A stretch of DNA of 64,000 nt from Sphagnum compactum (GCA_965153455.1 OZ234495.1:1488001-1552000); one strand, 5' to 3'. Counted from the stretch's first letter, positions 37,104 through 55,085 are shown. Translations and numbers: made by a program. Notes: generated from the letters alone by a model not told the origin.

Positions 37104-37560
37104 ACAGACGGTGAAATGAACCCTGCCAAGGGAACGACGACCTCAATTGGATTAAGTGAACAACAGAGAGCACAGACAAGGAATATCCAATATATGTAAA
37201 CAGAGCACGTTTCTATCTTAGGTCACGCCGAGACTGAAACGATCCATGCGCCTTGATCCCGTTTCCTCCGAAACCCGAGACCCGATCTCCTCTGAGTTCT
37301 CAACAGAGAAACCTTCGACCAAAACTGTCTCACGAAACTGCCCAAGACGATTAGAATGTCACATGTCAGTTACGTTGGAAATTTCTTCACTTCAATTCCC
37401 GCTCTTTGTCAACAAAACCCAAGAAGACGAACACGTCTACCTTCTACAGAAACCATTCCCACAAGATCAGATCAAGACATGCCACTGCCGGTGATAAGGG
37501 GTACTTGTTTGAGTCATGACTGACAGCTATTGTGAAACTCCCAACCCCCCAAGCAGGACA
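37104..37560 (-). other. Paralogous 5' flank of TKL copy A
   Basis: Non-coding. It resembles 44483-45060 upstream of the intact TKL gene (shared blocks CTGAAACGATC, ATGCGCCTTGA, CCGAAACCCGAGACCC), showing that promoter DNA was duplicated together with the gene. The 16S-like fragment found in the other flank is absent here. Confidence 0.7.
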
Positions 37561-37563
37561 TCC

Positions 37564-37995
37564 CCAGTCACTTCTCAGCAATGAATGTGGCTGAATATGC
37601 ATTTGGATTACTTGTGGACAAATCGGGTATCATCAGGTGGGAGCCCCTTAGCAGTTAATGCTTCTTGGAGAATCTGATGAGAAGCTAGAACTTGGGATTC
37701 AAATTGCCAAGGTGAATGGCTGTGTCAGCTCCTTGCTGGAGAGATATTTTGTTGGAGAGGACTTAAGCTAGGCCACACTTTTCTCAACCAGAACATTTTA
37801 GTAATAGACAAAATGATGTATCACACCTCTTCTTCAAATGAAGAAATTTCTGTACAGTCAAGCAAAATCTATCTAACAGAATCAAAGTTTAAATGCAAGT
37901 ACCTCCTCTTCAATTATAATGTAAGTGGGTCTTCAAATCTACCTGAATGACTAAATCTCTCAAAAATATAGTTTTCCAGATATGTGAAGTTAGTG
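37564..37995 (+). pseudogene. Duplicated 3' end of the subtilase gene
   Basis: It matches the last ~30 codons, stop region and 3' flank of the subtilase (32735-33150): GAATATGCATTTGG, AGCCCCTTAGCAGTTAA, GTGTCAGCTCCTTG, GGAGAGGAC(A)TTA, AGCTAGGCCACA and CTCAACCAGA occur in the same order. Small indels destroy the frame. It sits 3' of RLCK copy B exactly as the real subtilase sits 3' of copy A, so it marks the edge of a duplicated block. Confidence 0.88.
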
Positions 37996-38167
37996 CTACT
38001 GAAACGCACATGACTTTCTGAAACATAATTGTTGTCATCATCAAAACTATGGCCAGAAGTATAGCCAGTGCCAGATGCAATTGAATATCTACTTCAGTGT
38101 CTTGTAGTTTGGTGTCCTTTCAAAATGACAACCCTCCTCCACATCAGATTCCATCAATGTCCACAAC

Positions 38168-40428
38168 TCATGTCTCTGCAGACCCCGTCCCGTTGCTATA
38201 TTTGTCTAGCATCTTCAATACCTGCATATTACACCAGATGTGCATCAGAAACACATTCAAAAAAATGTGCATCAAACACTTGCAGAGGGTTTGGGTCAAC
38301 ATGTCATCATTTAGAAATGAGAGCAGCTAGAAATGGCACAGACTATCTTGTACAAAGTATTTCATGAATCACATTTTTGCAATAACTGCTTTTGGATATG
38401 CAAGGAGAAGGGATTAAAAGGATCTACATGCGTCAGATCTAAATTTCCCACTGTAGATGAACTTTCCTTGGGAAAGAACTGACCTGACTAATTTGAGGTC
38501 GGTGTTGTGAAGACTGTTGCACACATAAGGCGGCAGCTGAGATCATTGCTTGCATTTGACAAACATTGTATGTGCTGCCCAACCGTGGATCCACCAGCTT
38601 ATTTATGTTCTTCTCATCCAACAGTGGACCTGCCTGTTGAAGACACCAAAAAATGACTTTAATACTTGACAAAAGAATATCTCAATGGATAGCAGTCCAC
38701 ACTTCATCAAGTACTATTGTAACTGAATTTCACTAAAAATAGACACACTAAGTTAGACTTAAACTGTAACAGCATCAATTAACTACATAGCAAGAAATCC
38801 AGGACATAACCGGATGATAAATGCAAGCATGATAAACATCATTCTTTGGACTACATAGAATATTTGATTTGTTTGCATGATGAAACAGCAGCACATACCC
38901 ACTTCAATAGGAATCTTTCGCCTCCAAACTTTGTTTTGTCAAATGGTCTACGGCCAGTGATCAGCTCAAGAAGAACCACTCCAAATGAGTAGACATCTGT
39001 CTTGTCATTCACTCTCTGATACGGGAAGTACTCCGGATCTATATACCTTTGAACATACAAAACCAAGAGCATGGATTCAGTCATCTGCCAAACTTTTTTT
39101 ATTTTCTGTAAAGAGATGGACAATGCAAAGGGTTACTATATGACTTCAATAAAACCTCATTTATAGGTTCTTATACTTTCCTTGACTTGGGGCAAATTTA
39201 CAAAATTCCAACATCAGAAATAGGAGGAACAAGAGGATAATTACCCCATTGTGCCAACTGCAATGTCTTCTAAATACATTGGCCTTTTGGGAGCCCATTT
39301 TCCAAGCCCAAAATCTGTCAACTGCAATCCATAGCTCGTAATTTAGTGCACCTTTTAATGACAGTAGTATAACAATCTTGAGACATTAGTGTCAACAGAC
39401 CATGAAAAGCCATGACTATGAAGAATATTTTAAATTGGCAGCATCTTTTAACTTCTGATGATGAGCAATTCTTGAGTAAGATTGCACACAGCCCACATAT
39501 ATTAGGCTACTCGGAAGCCATTCTTAGTTTTGGTTATCAAATTTAGGAAGAACCTGAGGTCGGAAGTCATGGGACAGAAGTATGTTGGAGGGCTTGACAT
39601 CCCTATGAATTACAGGTCGAGGACTTCCATCATGAAGATACTCCAATGCTTTGCATATGCCTACTGCTATCTTGTATCGCAATTCCCATCCTAACACCTC
39701 CTGTCCTGCAAACAAATGGAAGAAACAAAATCATTTGTCAGAAGATATGGGTTTGAGTTGTCTGGTTATAGCATACACTAAAACCATCATAACAACTAGT
39801 TAAGCTCCTTGAAGATTCTTCAGCAAGAGGAAATTGTTGTGTTTGGTTCTTCTACCATGAAGGTGATCCTCCAAAGTTCCTTGAGGCAAGAAATCATACA
39901 CCAGGATCAACTCTGTTTTTTCAACACAATAGCCAATAATTGACACAATATTGGCATGTGACAGATAACTGTTGATCTCAATTTGAGTTAGAAGCTCCTC
40001 TTCAGCTTGCTCCCCTCTTTGAGTCTGGCACCTAATAGCCACAAGTCTTCCATCTTGCAGCTCACCCCTATACACTTCATGAATAGCTCCTCCCCCCACC
40101 AAATTTGCTGCATTCCCAAGGTAAAAACTCTCAGAGTATTCCACTCCTTAGTAGTCTGCCTTGTATGCAAAGCAGAGACGGTTGTCCTAGTTAAACTATC
40201 CCACTGTTCGAAACAACAGATCTTCAACAAGAATTAACAATTTGACAAAAATCCATAGTATTCTGCTTGATGGATCTTGAACTTACCAGGAGAAAAACTA
40301 GCAGTAGCAGCCCCAAGCTCCTTAAAAGAGAATCTGGAATAGGGTCGATAAATAGACAGCCTTTGCACTTGCTGCAGCACTGACAGATTTTCAGATGTCA
40401 AACCTTCTGTTGATGCATGTGAGGCCAA
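38168..40428 (-). CDS. RLCK/RLK-type kinase copy B, frame open but no clear start
   Basis: Exons on the minus strand: 40428-40287, 40107-39856, 39715-39554, 39321-39245, 39046-38899, 38633-38484 and 38221-38168 (TGA). All junctions are GT-AG and phases agree. Motifs: [96 protein letters not shown] and DFG are intact. The ATP-anchoring Lys is Arg (VAIRC) and the glycine loop ends in His rather than Gly, so activity is doubtful. No in-frame ATG precedes the first exon; upstream in that frame lies a stop (TGA ten codons before STEGL). A start must be spliced from further upstream, or the gene is dead. It could be a pseudokinase or part of a longer transcript beginning in copy C or the TKL gene. 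Confidence 0.6.
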
Positions 40429-42800
40429 CCAAGCTCATCATGCTTCCACTCATTTTTCTGATAACTCACAACCAAAACACAACAGGCTACTCTTGTGGAA
40501 TTTATTTCACTCATACATGAAGTTGATGAGTTACGAGCATGGTGATTGTTGTCATTGTTGATAACATATGAAGTATCAGCTGTGTCTGCTGCATCCAAAG
40601 GCAGGGACTTCCCTCCTGTACTTAAACCCTCCTCCCCACTGCTGTCCTTGTCTAGCATCTTCAACACCTACATGTTTACCACATGCAAAAAACACTTCCA
40701 GAGGGATTGAGTAAAAGTGTCATCTTCTCAAGATGAGAGCAGCTTCAAATGGCGCAGATTATCTTATACAAAAGCTTTGACGAATCACTTTTTTGCAATT
40801 AGTGCTTTTGGATAAAAGAGAAGGGATTAGAAGGATTTAGATGCATCAGGTCTAAATTTCTCATTATAGATAAACTTGCTCTGTGGAAAAGATTGACCTG
40901 ACTAATTTGAGGTCGGTGTTGCGAAGACTGTTCCACACATAATGCAGCAGCTGAGATCATTGCTTGCATTTGACAAACATTGTACGTGTGGCCCAACTGC
41001 GGATCCACCAGCTTATCCAGGTTCCTCTCATCCAAAAGTGGCCTTGCCTGTTGAAGAGACAAGAACCTGACATTAACACTTGACAAATGAACATGTCATT
41101 CAATAATAGTCTGCACTTCATCAGATACTATTATAACTGTTTTCAGTAACCACAGACAGACTATCCTAGAAATCATCTGGCTCAGAGTGGATGGACTAAC
41201 TACATAGCAAGACATGGAGGAGTTAACCAGCCTGATTAAGAACATCTTTGGCACACACACATATCATGTTTGATGCATTTGCATGATGAAACAGCAGCAC
41301 ATACCCAACCAACTAGCTCTTCTTCACCTTTGCACCTTTCTGGCTCTGAGGGTCTACAGCCAGTGATCAGCTCAAGAAGAACCACTCCAAATGAGTAGAC
41401 ATCTGTCTTGTCATTCACTCTCTGATACAAGAAGTACTCTGGATCTATATACCTTTGAACAGAACAAAGCAAGAGCATGGATTCAGTCATCTGCCAAACT
41501 TTTTTCATTTTCTGTAAAGAGATGGACAATGCAACTGCATGACTTTAATGGACACTTGTTTATAGCTTTTTTACTTTGATTGACATGGGGATTAGAAAAA
41601 AATTGTATGTCAGAAGTAGCAACAAGAAGATTATACCCAGCTGTGCCAACCACATCATTGCAACATATGTACATTGGCCTTTTGGGAGCCCATTTTCCAA
41701 GCCCAAAATCTGACAACTGAAATCCACAGCCCAAAATTTAGTGCTCTTTTTAATCACAACAGTGTCACAATCAAGACATTAGTGTCAACAGACTATTAAC
41801 AGCCAAGAATAAGAAGAACATTTATCACTGGTAGCATCTTTAGACTGCTGATGATGAGCATTTCTTGAGTAAGATCACACACAGCTCATGTAAATTCAGC
41901 TCCTTGAGTGTGCCATTCTTAGTTTTGGTTATCAAATGCAGGAAGAACCTGAGGTCGGAGGTCATGGGATAGAAAGATATTGGAGGGCTTGACATTCATA
42001 TGAATTACAGGCTGAGGACTTCCATCATGAATATACTCCAGTGCTCTGCATATGCCTGCTGCTATCCTGTATCGCTCTTCCCATTCCAACACCTCCTCTC
42101 CTGCACATAAGTGGAAACAAGAAAATCATCTGTCAGCAAGTATGGATATCAATTGGCTGGTTATAGCATATACACCAATACTATCTTAACAATTAGCTAA
42201 GCTCTTTGAATATTGTTCAACAAGATGGGAAGGATTTTTGTGTGTGGTTCTTGTACCATGAAGGTGATCCTCCAAAGTTCCTTGAGGCAAGAAATCATAT
42301 ACAAGGATCAAGTGCGCTTTTCCAACACAATAGCCAATAAGTGACACAATATTGGCATGTGACAGGCAAGTGTTTATCTCAATTTCAGTTTTAAAAAACT
42401 TCTCTTTGGCTGGCTCCTCTTGATTCAGGCACTTAATAGCCACAGGTCTTCCATCTTGGAGCTCACCCCTATAAAGTTCACCCCAATCTACTCTCCTCAC
42501 CCAATTTCCTGCATTCTCAACAAAAATATCCACACAATGTTACACTCCTTAGCAGTATGCCTCCCATACAAAGCAGGAACTATCTCACCCTTGTCAAACT
42601 ATCCTGCTGTTCGGAACAATGGTCATTCAATAAGAATTCAACAACTGAAAAAGAAACTAATAGTATTCTGCTTGATGGCTCTTGAACTTACTAGGAGAAA
42701 AATTGTCAGTGGCGGTGCTAAGCTCCTTCAAAGAGAATTTCAAATATGGTCGATCAACAGAAAGGCTTTGCACTTGCTGCAGCACTGACAGATTTCAAGA
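40398..42800 (-). CDS. RLCK/RLK-type kinase copy C, probable pseudokinase
   Basis: Exons: about 42800-42692, 42508-42257, 42100-41949, 41716-41637, 41452-41305, 41047-40898 and 40677-40398. Phases agree and each exon corresponds to one of copy B. Lys is kept (VAIKCLNQ) and DFG is kept ([14 protein letters not shown]), but HRD is HMN (IHMNVKPSN) and the glycine loop is gone ([12 protein letters not shown]), so it should be catalytically inactive. The last exon adds a tail of about 90 residues ([14 protein letters not shown] ... [17 protein letters not shown]) that resembles the C-terminal tail of the TKL gene. The first exon holds a TGA before NLSVLQQVQ unless it starts at a downstream acceptor (CTGTCAG or GCTGCAG). 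No own ATG is evident. Classed as CDS with doubt; a decaying gene is possible. Confidence 0.5.
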
Positions 42801-42823
42801 TGTCAAACCTTCCAGTGATGCAT

Positions 42824-44482
42824 CTAAGGCCAAACCAAGCTCATCATACACTCATTTTTTTCTGAGTAATCACAAACAAAAACACAACAGGCCAATCTTG
42901 AGGAGTTAATTTCAATCATACATGAAATTGCTGATCTACTAGCAATGTAATTGTTGTCATCCTCAATGAAGTATGTAGTATTAGCTGTGTCTGCTGCATC
43001 CACAAGCTGTGAGTTTTGAGAATAATCAGTTGGCACATCCTCTTGGCCAAATGGATGCTTCAAAAGAATAGCCTTGTAATCCACCAACAGTTGGCAAATT
43101 ATGGGAAACTGAGGACGCTCTGTAGCATCCGTAGCCCAACATTTCTCAATAAGTGCAGAAAGGTAATCAGGACAGTAGTCCACATCTGGTAACTGAGGCC
43201 TCACTCCGTCACGAATGCTCTCAAGAAGAGTTACTAGTGGTTTGTCGTTGAATGGGACATCCCCAGTGAGGACCTCAAAGCAGAGCATAGAGAAACTGTA
43301 CACATCTGCTGATTTTGTGTACTTCTCTCTGTTTTCCTTGTCCACAAATACCTCAGGTGCCCTCCACCGGGTTGTACCCACCATTGGTGTGGTGTATTGG
43401 GAATCATGCAGTTTCAACTTTGACAGGCCAAAGTCCGTGAGTTTCACTTGCAGAGATGACGTAGAAAGGTGTCCATCCTGATCCTCCACAACATTTATAA
43501 GAACATTATTCGCCTTCAGATCACGGTGCATCACCCCATTCTCATGCAGGTAACTCATGGCCTCTGATACCTGTAGCATTATGTCCATAGCTACCAGCAG
43601 TGGAAGAGGAGGTTCTTGCCCAACATTCTTCTTCTTTTCATCTAAGTAACTCCGTAGGTCCTGGCTCATGAGCTCTGAAACAATGACAGGTTGACTTTCC
43701 TTGACTCCATACCCTATGAATTGAACAACATTTGGATGTTGCAACTTTGAAAACAGACTTGCTTCTTTCTCTGCTGCTTCCTTGTTTATGCCATTGGTTT
43801 GGAAAACCTTAGCAGCTGCCATCACTCCAAGGAATTTGCACTTGAACACAGTTCCAACAGACCCAACTCCAAGAGGATGCTTGTAAAAAATTTCCACATC
43901 AAGTGGAACGTCTATGATATATGGATGTCCATGATTGGAAATCTCTGCCTCCAGTTTTTCTAAAAGGTGTTTTGCAAGCTTTACAAATCTTTTGGAAGAA
44001 AATATACCTCTCCTGTACTCTTTCATGCTAAGTATCAAGCTATCAATGTCTCTTCCTGCGGCTTGTTGGACGGTTGAATCTAGAGAATCCAAGGCGGGGC
44101 CATATATCATGTTTGTCTTTATCTGCACTAACACGTTGACACATACAAAAAACTCTCTCAGGTTGAGGACGACCTTTTTCTGGACCGATGCAGAATCGGA
44201 GGAGGTGATCACTGACATCCACCAATCCTTCTTGGTCCATTGTGTCACTAACAGCTGGCCACACAACATGATACGCCTCAACTCCACAACAGCTGTTTTG
44301 CAAGGAAGATCTATTGAATCGCCCTCCCAGAGTATATTCCTGTCAAGGTACTCGAGGGAGGCCGCGTATTTGTTCGTAAGGAGTCTGCATAACGATTTGT
44401 TAAACTTGACCTTCGCACAATGCAAACTTATAGTCCTCGCCACATCTTGACATTTCTTGTATAGATGCCTCAGAGATGCCAT
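42824..44482 (-). CDS. TKL-type Ser/Thr (or dual-specificity) protein kinase, single exon
   Basis: Open frame of 552 residues from the ATG at 44482. An upstream ATG at 44515 exists, but the paralogous copy aligns from MASLRHLYKKC, which supports 44482. Residues 1-190 are a helical N-terminal region with WW (about 87) and repeated Leu/Val heptads; it is vaguely like the helical bundle of MLKL- or drkD-type TKL proteins, an inference only. The kinase domain (about 197-480) is complete: LGVGSVGTVF, the Lys in AAAKVF, HRDLKANN, DFGLSKL, TTRWRAPEVF, DVYSFSMLCFEVLTG. It should be active. The C-terminal 60 residues (DAADTANTTYFIEDDNN ... SLVWP) match the tail of RLCK copy C and end about 30 bp before the RLCK C first exon. 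Confidence 0.85.
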   Translation of the reverse strand: MASLRHLYKKCQDVARTISLHCAKVKFNKSLCRLLTNKYAASLEYLDRNILWEGDSIDLPCKTAVVELRRIMLCGQLLVTQWTKKDWWMSVITSSDSASVQKKVVLNLREFFVCVNVLVQIKTNMIYGPALDSLDSTVQQAAGRDIDSLILSMKEYRRGIFSSKRFVKLAKHLLEKLEAEISNHGHPYIIDVPLDVEIFYKHPLGVGSVGTVFKCKFLGVMAAAKVFQTNGINKEAAEKEASLFSKLQHPNVVQFIGYGVKESQPVIVSELMSQDLRSYLDEKKKNVGQEPPLPLLVAMDIMLQVSEAMSYLHENGVMHRDLKANNVLINVVEDQDGHLSTSSLQVKLTDFGLSKLKLHDSQYTTPMVGTTRWRAPEVFVDKENREKYTKSADVYSFSMLCFEVLTGDVPFNDKPLVTLLESIRDGVRPQLPDVDYCPDYLSALIEKCWATDATERPQFPIICQLLVDYKAILLKHPFGQEDVPTDYSQNSQLVDAADTANTTYFIEDDNNYIASRSAISCMIEINSSRLACCVFVCDYSEKNECMMSLVWP

Positions 44483-44590
44483 ATTTGAACAGAACGTGAA
44501 AATTAACCGTGCCAAGAGAACGCCGACGCCAACTGGATCAAGAGATCTGCAGAGAGCACAGATGATCGATAGATCAAGTATTGGAGCGAA

Positions 44591-44632
<42 letters not shown>
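44591..44632 (+). rRNA. 42-bp fragment of plastid/bacterial-type 16S rRNA
   Basis: From TGAAACTCAAAGG through GACGGGGGCCCGCAC to AAGCGGTGGA the sequence equals the universally conserved 16S segment at about E. coli positions 905-945, in the form shared by plastids and several bacteria. Similarity stops at both ends (the 16S continuation GCATGTGG is absent). It is a fragment, not a gene. It is probably organellar filler DNA captured during repair; an assembly or library artefact is the alternative. Confidence 0.85.
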
Positions 44633-44639
44633 ATAATTC

Positions 44640-45060
44640 ACTAGTTATTAGTATTTTTATGCACTTAAAATAACACGGCTCTACCTTACGTTGTTAATCC
44701 ACTCCGAGCCTGAAACGATCTATGCGCCTTGACCCGTCCCAGCCGAAACCCGAGACCCACGCGCTTATCTGTCGCCTGTCGGCAGAGAAAGCTTTGAGCC
44801 AAACTGTCTCCCAAACCCCACCAAACCTCCGCAAACACGATTCGAATGTGACGCGTGGATGATGTTGCTGATTTCTTCAATTCAATCCCCGCTACTTGTC
44901 CACAAAGCTGCACATGATCCCCAAGTGAAGACGAACAGATCTCCCTTCTACACAAACCATCCTGCACTAGATTAAATCTGAACTAGCGAAACTACTGCTG
45001 TGATAAGTGGTTATACTTGTGACCGATTGCTATTGTGAGACTTCCAACACCTAAAGACTG
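44640..45060 (-). other. Upstream flank of the intact TKL gene
   Basis: Non-coding and paralogous to 37200-37545. It presumably contains the TKL promoter. Moderately GC-rich; no specific element is claimed. Confidence 0.5.
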
Positions 45061-45297
45061 TCAAGTCGCTCTCTTCCCCTGCGCACATACACATGCGGAT
45101 CAAACAAAGACATCTCAATTGGGGGTTGCAATCACTAGGAGCTTGGATATCTTTTCACTTCAGGTGAATCTGAACGCTCCGAACAAAATTCCTACACGCG
45201 CTTCTGAGTGTCCGCCTGAGTCGCGTAAATGAACATTCCAATTTCCTGTTCGTTGGCCACTCCCTTACCGACTGTTGATGATGGAGGTGTGACATGA

Positions 45298-45433
45298 CAG
45301 GAAGTGAATGGGATAATATTCTCGTGTGAACATAACAAGTTTTTTAGGGTTTTAATTTTTGTTTCCAGGAAGTGAATGGGATAATATTCTCGTGTGAACA
45401 TAACAAGCTTTTTAAGGTTTTAATTTTTGTTTT
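45298..45433. repeat. 68-bp tandem duplication
   Basis: Two adjacent 68-bp copies (45298-45365 and 45366-45433), both starting near GGAAGTGAATGGG and containing TATTCTCGTGTGAAC, differ at only a few positions. This is a recent duplication. Confidence 0.92.
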
Positions 45434-45575
45434 CAGTGGTCGTCAACTTTCTGCAAGTTAATGGCAAAACTATTTGTTTTTCTAAGATAGCTGCAACAAT
45501 TATTGTTTCAAGAAGGCTTGTAAGGATGGGTAGGAAGTTCTGTTTGTTTGTATATTCTGTAGAACTGATCGACAC

Positions 45576-45700
45576 CAAGCTATGGATGGTATACTGAACA
45601 CATATGCAAAATGTGGGAGCATAGTTGATTGCATGGACAAATTGACTTCTCATGTGAGAGTGAGTTGGGTACTCAAGAAAAGTGATTTTTTTCGCTGGGA
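45576..45700 (+). pseudogene. Fragment of a PLS-class PPR protein
   Basis: The frame reads GILNTYAKCGSIVDCMDKL then SHVRVSWV, which follows the consensus of a PLS-type pentatricopeptide motif (xLIDMYAKCGSIxDA...F...RDVVSW). Only about one repeat is present, flanked by unrelated DNA, so it is a scrap of a PPR gene. It lies in the 3' flank of the minus-strand phytepsin. Confidence 0.55.
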
Positions 45701-46147
45701 GCACTTCATCACACTGCCACAAGCAAGGACAGACAGCATGGTATTTGAGGTGAGCTCAGATCCTTGACCATTTTGCTTTTTGCAATGAGTCTGATTTCTG
45801 ATACTCAAAAAGATTTATTCAACTGAATACTTGGAAGGTTTTTTATAGTAAAACATAACTATGATCGTCATCAATCAAATGCATGTGAATCCGATTTCTA
45901 ACAAATTTTGCATTACCGCCACAAAACCTTGGATGCATGCAGTAGTATTGTGGACTATTATATACAAAAGTTGTGCAAATACTACAACTACACCTGAGAT
46001 TCTGAACTGAGGAATGCCTACCCGCATACAATACAATACTACAAACAAAGAGCCCTTGCTCTTCAAATTGTGCATATCATACTTAAACAATTTATGCAGT
46101 TATTTCATCTGGTGGGCTCAGGACAGGAGAATCTTCTCCTCCTCCAT

Positions 46148-53890
<7,743 letters not shown>

Positions 53891-53892
53891 TT

Positions 53893-54199
53893 GGAAAATT
53901 TTTAATTCACACCTTTTTTGGTTAAATTCACACCCTTCGCGCGTCCGACTTTATGTAGATTAAACTTTAAGAGTATGTTCCTTTATCAATTCAATTACTT
54001 CTGCGGGCAAGTCCTCGAGTTGTGCCCTGATTGACCACAGACCCCACACTTGCGTCCTTCCACGTGTTCAAAGTGAGACTTGTCTCTGGTCGTGCTTGTC
54101 TTGTTCTTAGAGCCACACTCAAATTTAATCTGCATATAATCGGACGCGCGAAGAAAGGGTGTGAATTTAACCAAAACGGGTTTGAATTAAAAAATTTCC
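53893..54199. repeat. Large foldback element, ~80-bp arms
   Basis: Arms 53893-53972 and 54119-54199 pair with few mismatches. Outer ends read GGAAA(A/T)TTTTTAATTCA inward, and the inner part includes TTTGGTTAAATTCACACCC and CGCGCGTCCGA. The spacer is about 146 bp with no coding. It resembles a foldback transposon or MITE. Confidence 0.85.
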
Positions 54200-54865
54200 T
54201 TCTTCTTTTGCCTTAAGATACTTTTTAATGTAAATGGCAAGGCCACAGCGTGCGTGACACACCCCTCGTTTACCCTAGAGTTTACAAATCTTACCCTATG
54301 GGTTACTTCCGGAACTCCAATATTCCTCGATGGCCTTAGCGAGCATAAAAAATTGTGATACCCATTGGGTAGGGTATCCGGTATGCCCATCAGGCATCAT
54401 TAAAAAGAAATTTAATTTGAAACATTTCAAAAAATGAAACACATGGGTGTTTGATTATTTGAAATGCCCCCACAAGATTTCACACTCTACAAGTGTACCT
54501 CCAAATACACTAAAATAATTAGTGGTTTCCGTATTTGACGATGGCATGGGAACAACATCCGTAGTATGTGCACGTTGGTTCCTAATATGTGTTAAGTGTT
54601 TAAGCTTAAGAAGTCTTGTTCCTCAACGTGTTCCCTCAGCTTTGTTCACTTGTTCCCCATGAGGTTCTTCAGTAAGTGCACTTGGACCGAGCAGCCACAT
54701 CCAGGTGCCCTTAAAATCATGTGAAAAGGCCTCAATCAAGGACCTTGGAAAGGTAAGTTGCCCATTAAATCATTTGACGGGCCTTGAGGAATGGTCTTGG
54801 AAAAAGGGAAATTGCCCTTAAATCATGTGAAGGGCCTCTTGGAAGGACGCGGTCTCCCTCCCAAA
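54200..54865. other. Intergenic stretch, nothing recognised
   Basis: No coding similarity. Two short repeated phrases built on AAATCAT(G/T)TGA(A/C)(A/G)GGCCT lie between 54710 and 54840. Confidence 0.4.
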
Positions 54866-55085
54866 GCTAGTCATCCTCATGGACGAATCATCGACGAGGA
54901 AGTGGTGTAGAGTTTATAATCGGACGTCGTCTCCCTTCCAGAGGTGATCCTCATGGACGAATCATCCACGAGGAGCTGGTGTTGAGTGTATAATCGGACG
55001 TTGTCTCCGTCGCAGAGGTAATCCTCATGGACGAAATCATCCACGAGGAGCTCGAGTTGAGTTCATAATCGGACGTCGTCGTCTC
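54866..55085 (+). repeat. Three-copy ~80-bp tandem repeat upstream of the PPR gene
   Basis: Each unit carries TCCTCATGGACGAA(A)TCAT(C/G)(C/G)ACGAGGA, then GTTGAGT or GTAGAGT, then ATAATCGGACGT(C/T)GTCTCC. The last copy ends about 170 bp before the proposed start codon, so it would lie in the promoter or 5' UTR. The repeated CGGACGTCG word is a near palindrome containing ACGT. Confidence 0.85.

Noticed and set aside
42824-44482. Calling the TKL kinase a plant MLKL
   Set aside because: The N-terminal helices are only vaguely similar, and unlike plant MLKL pseudokinases this domain keeps Lys, HRD and DFG.
44483-44515. Upstream ATG for the TKL kinase
   Set aside because: The paralogous copy aligns from the second Met (44482), and the upstream 11 residues are not shared.
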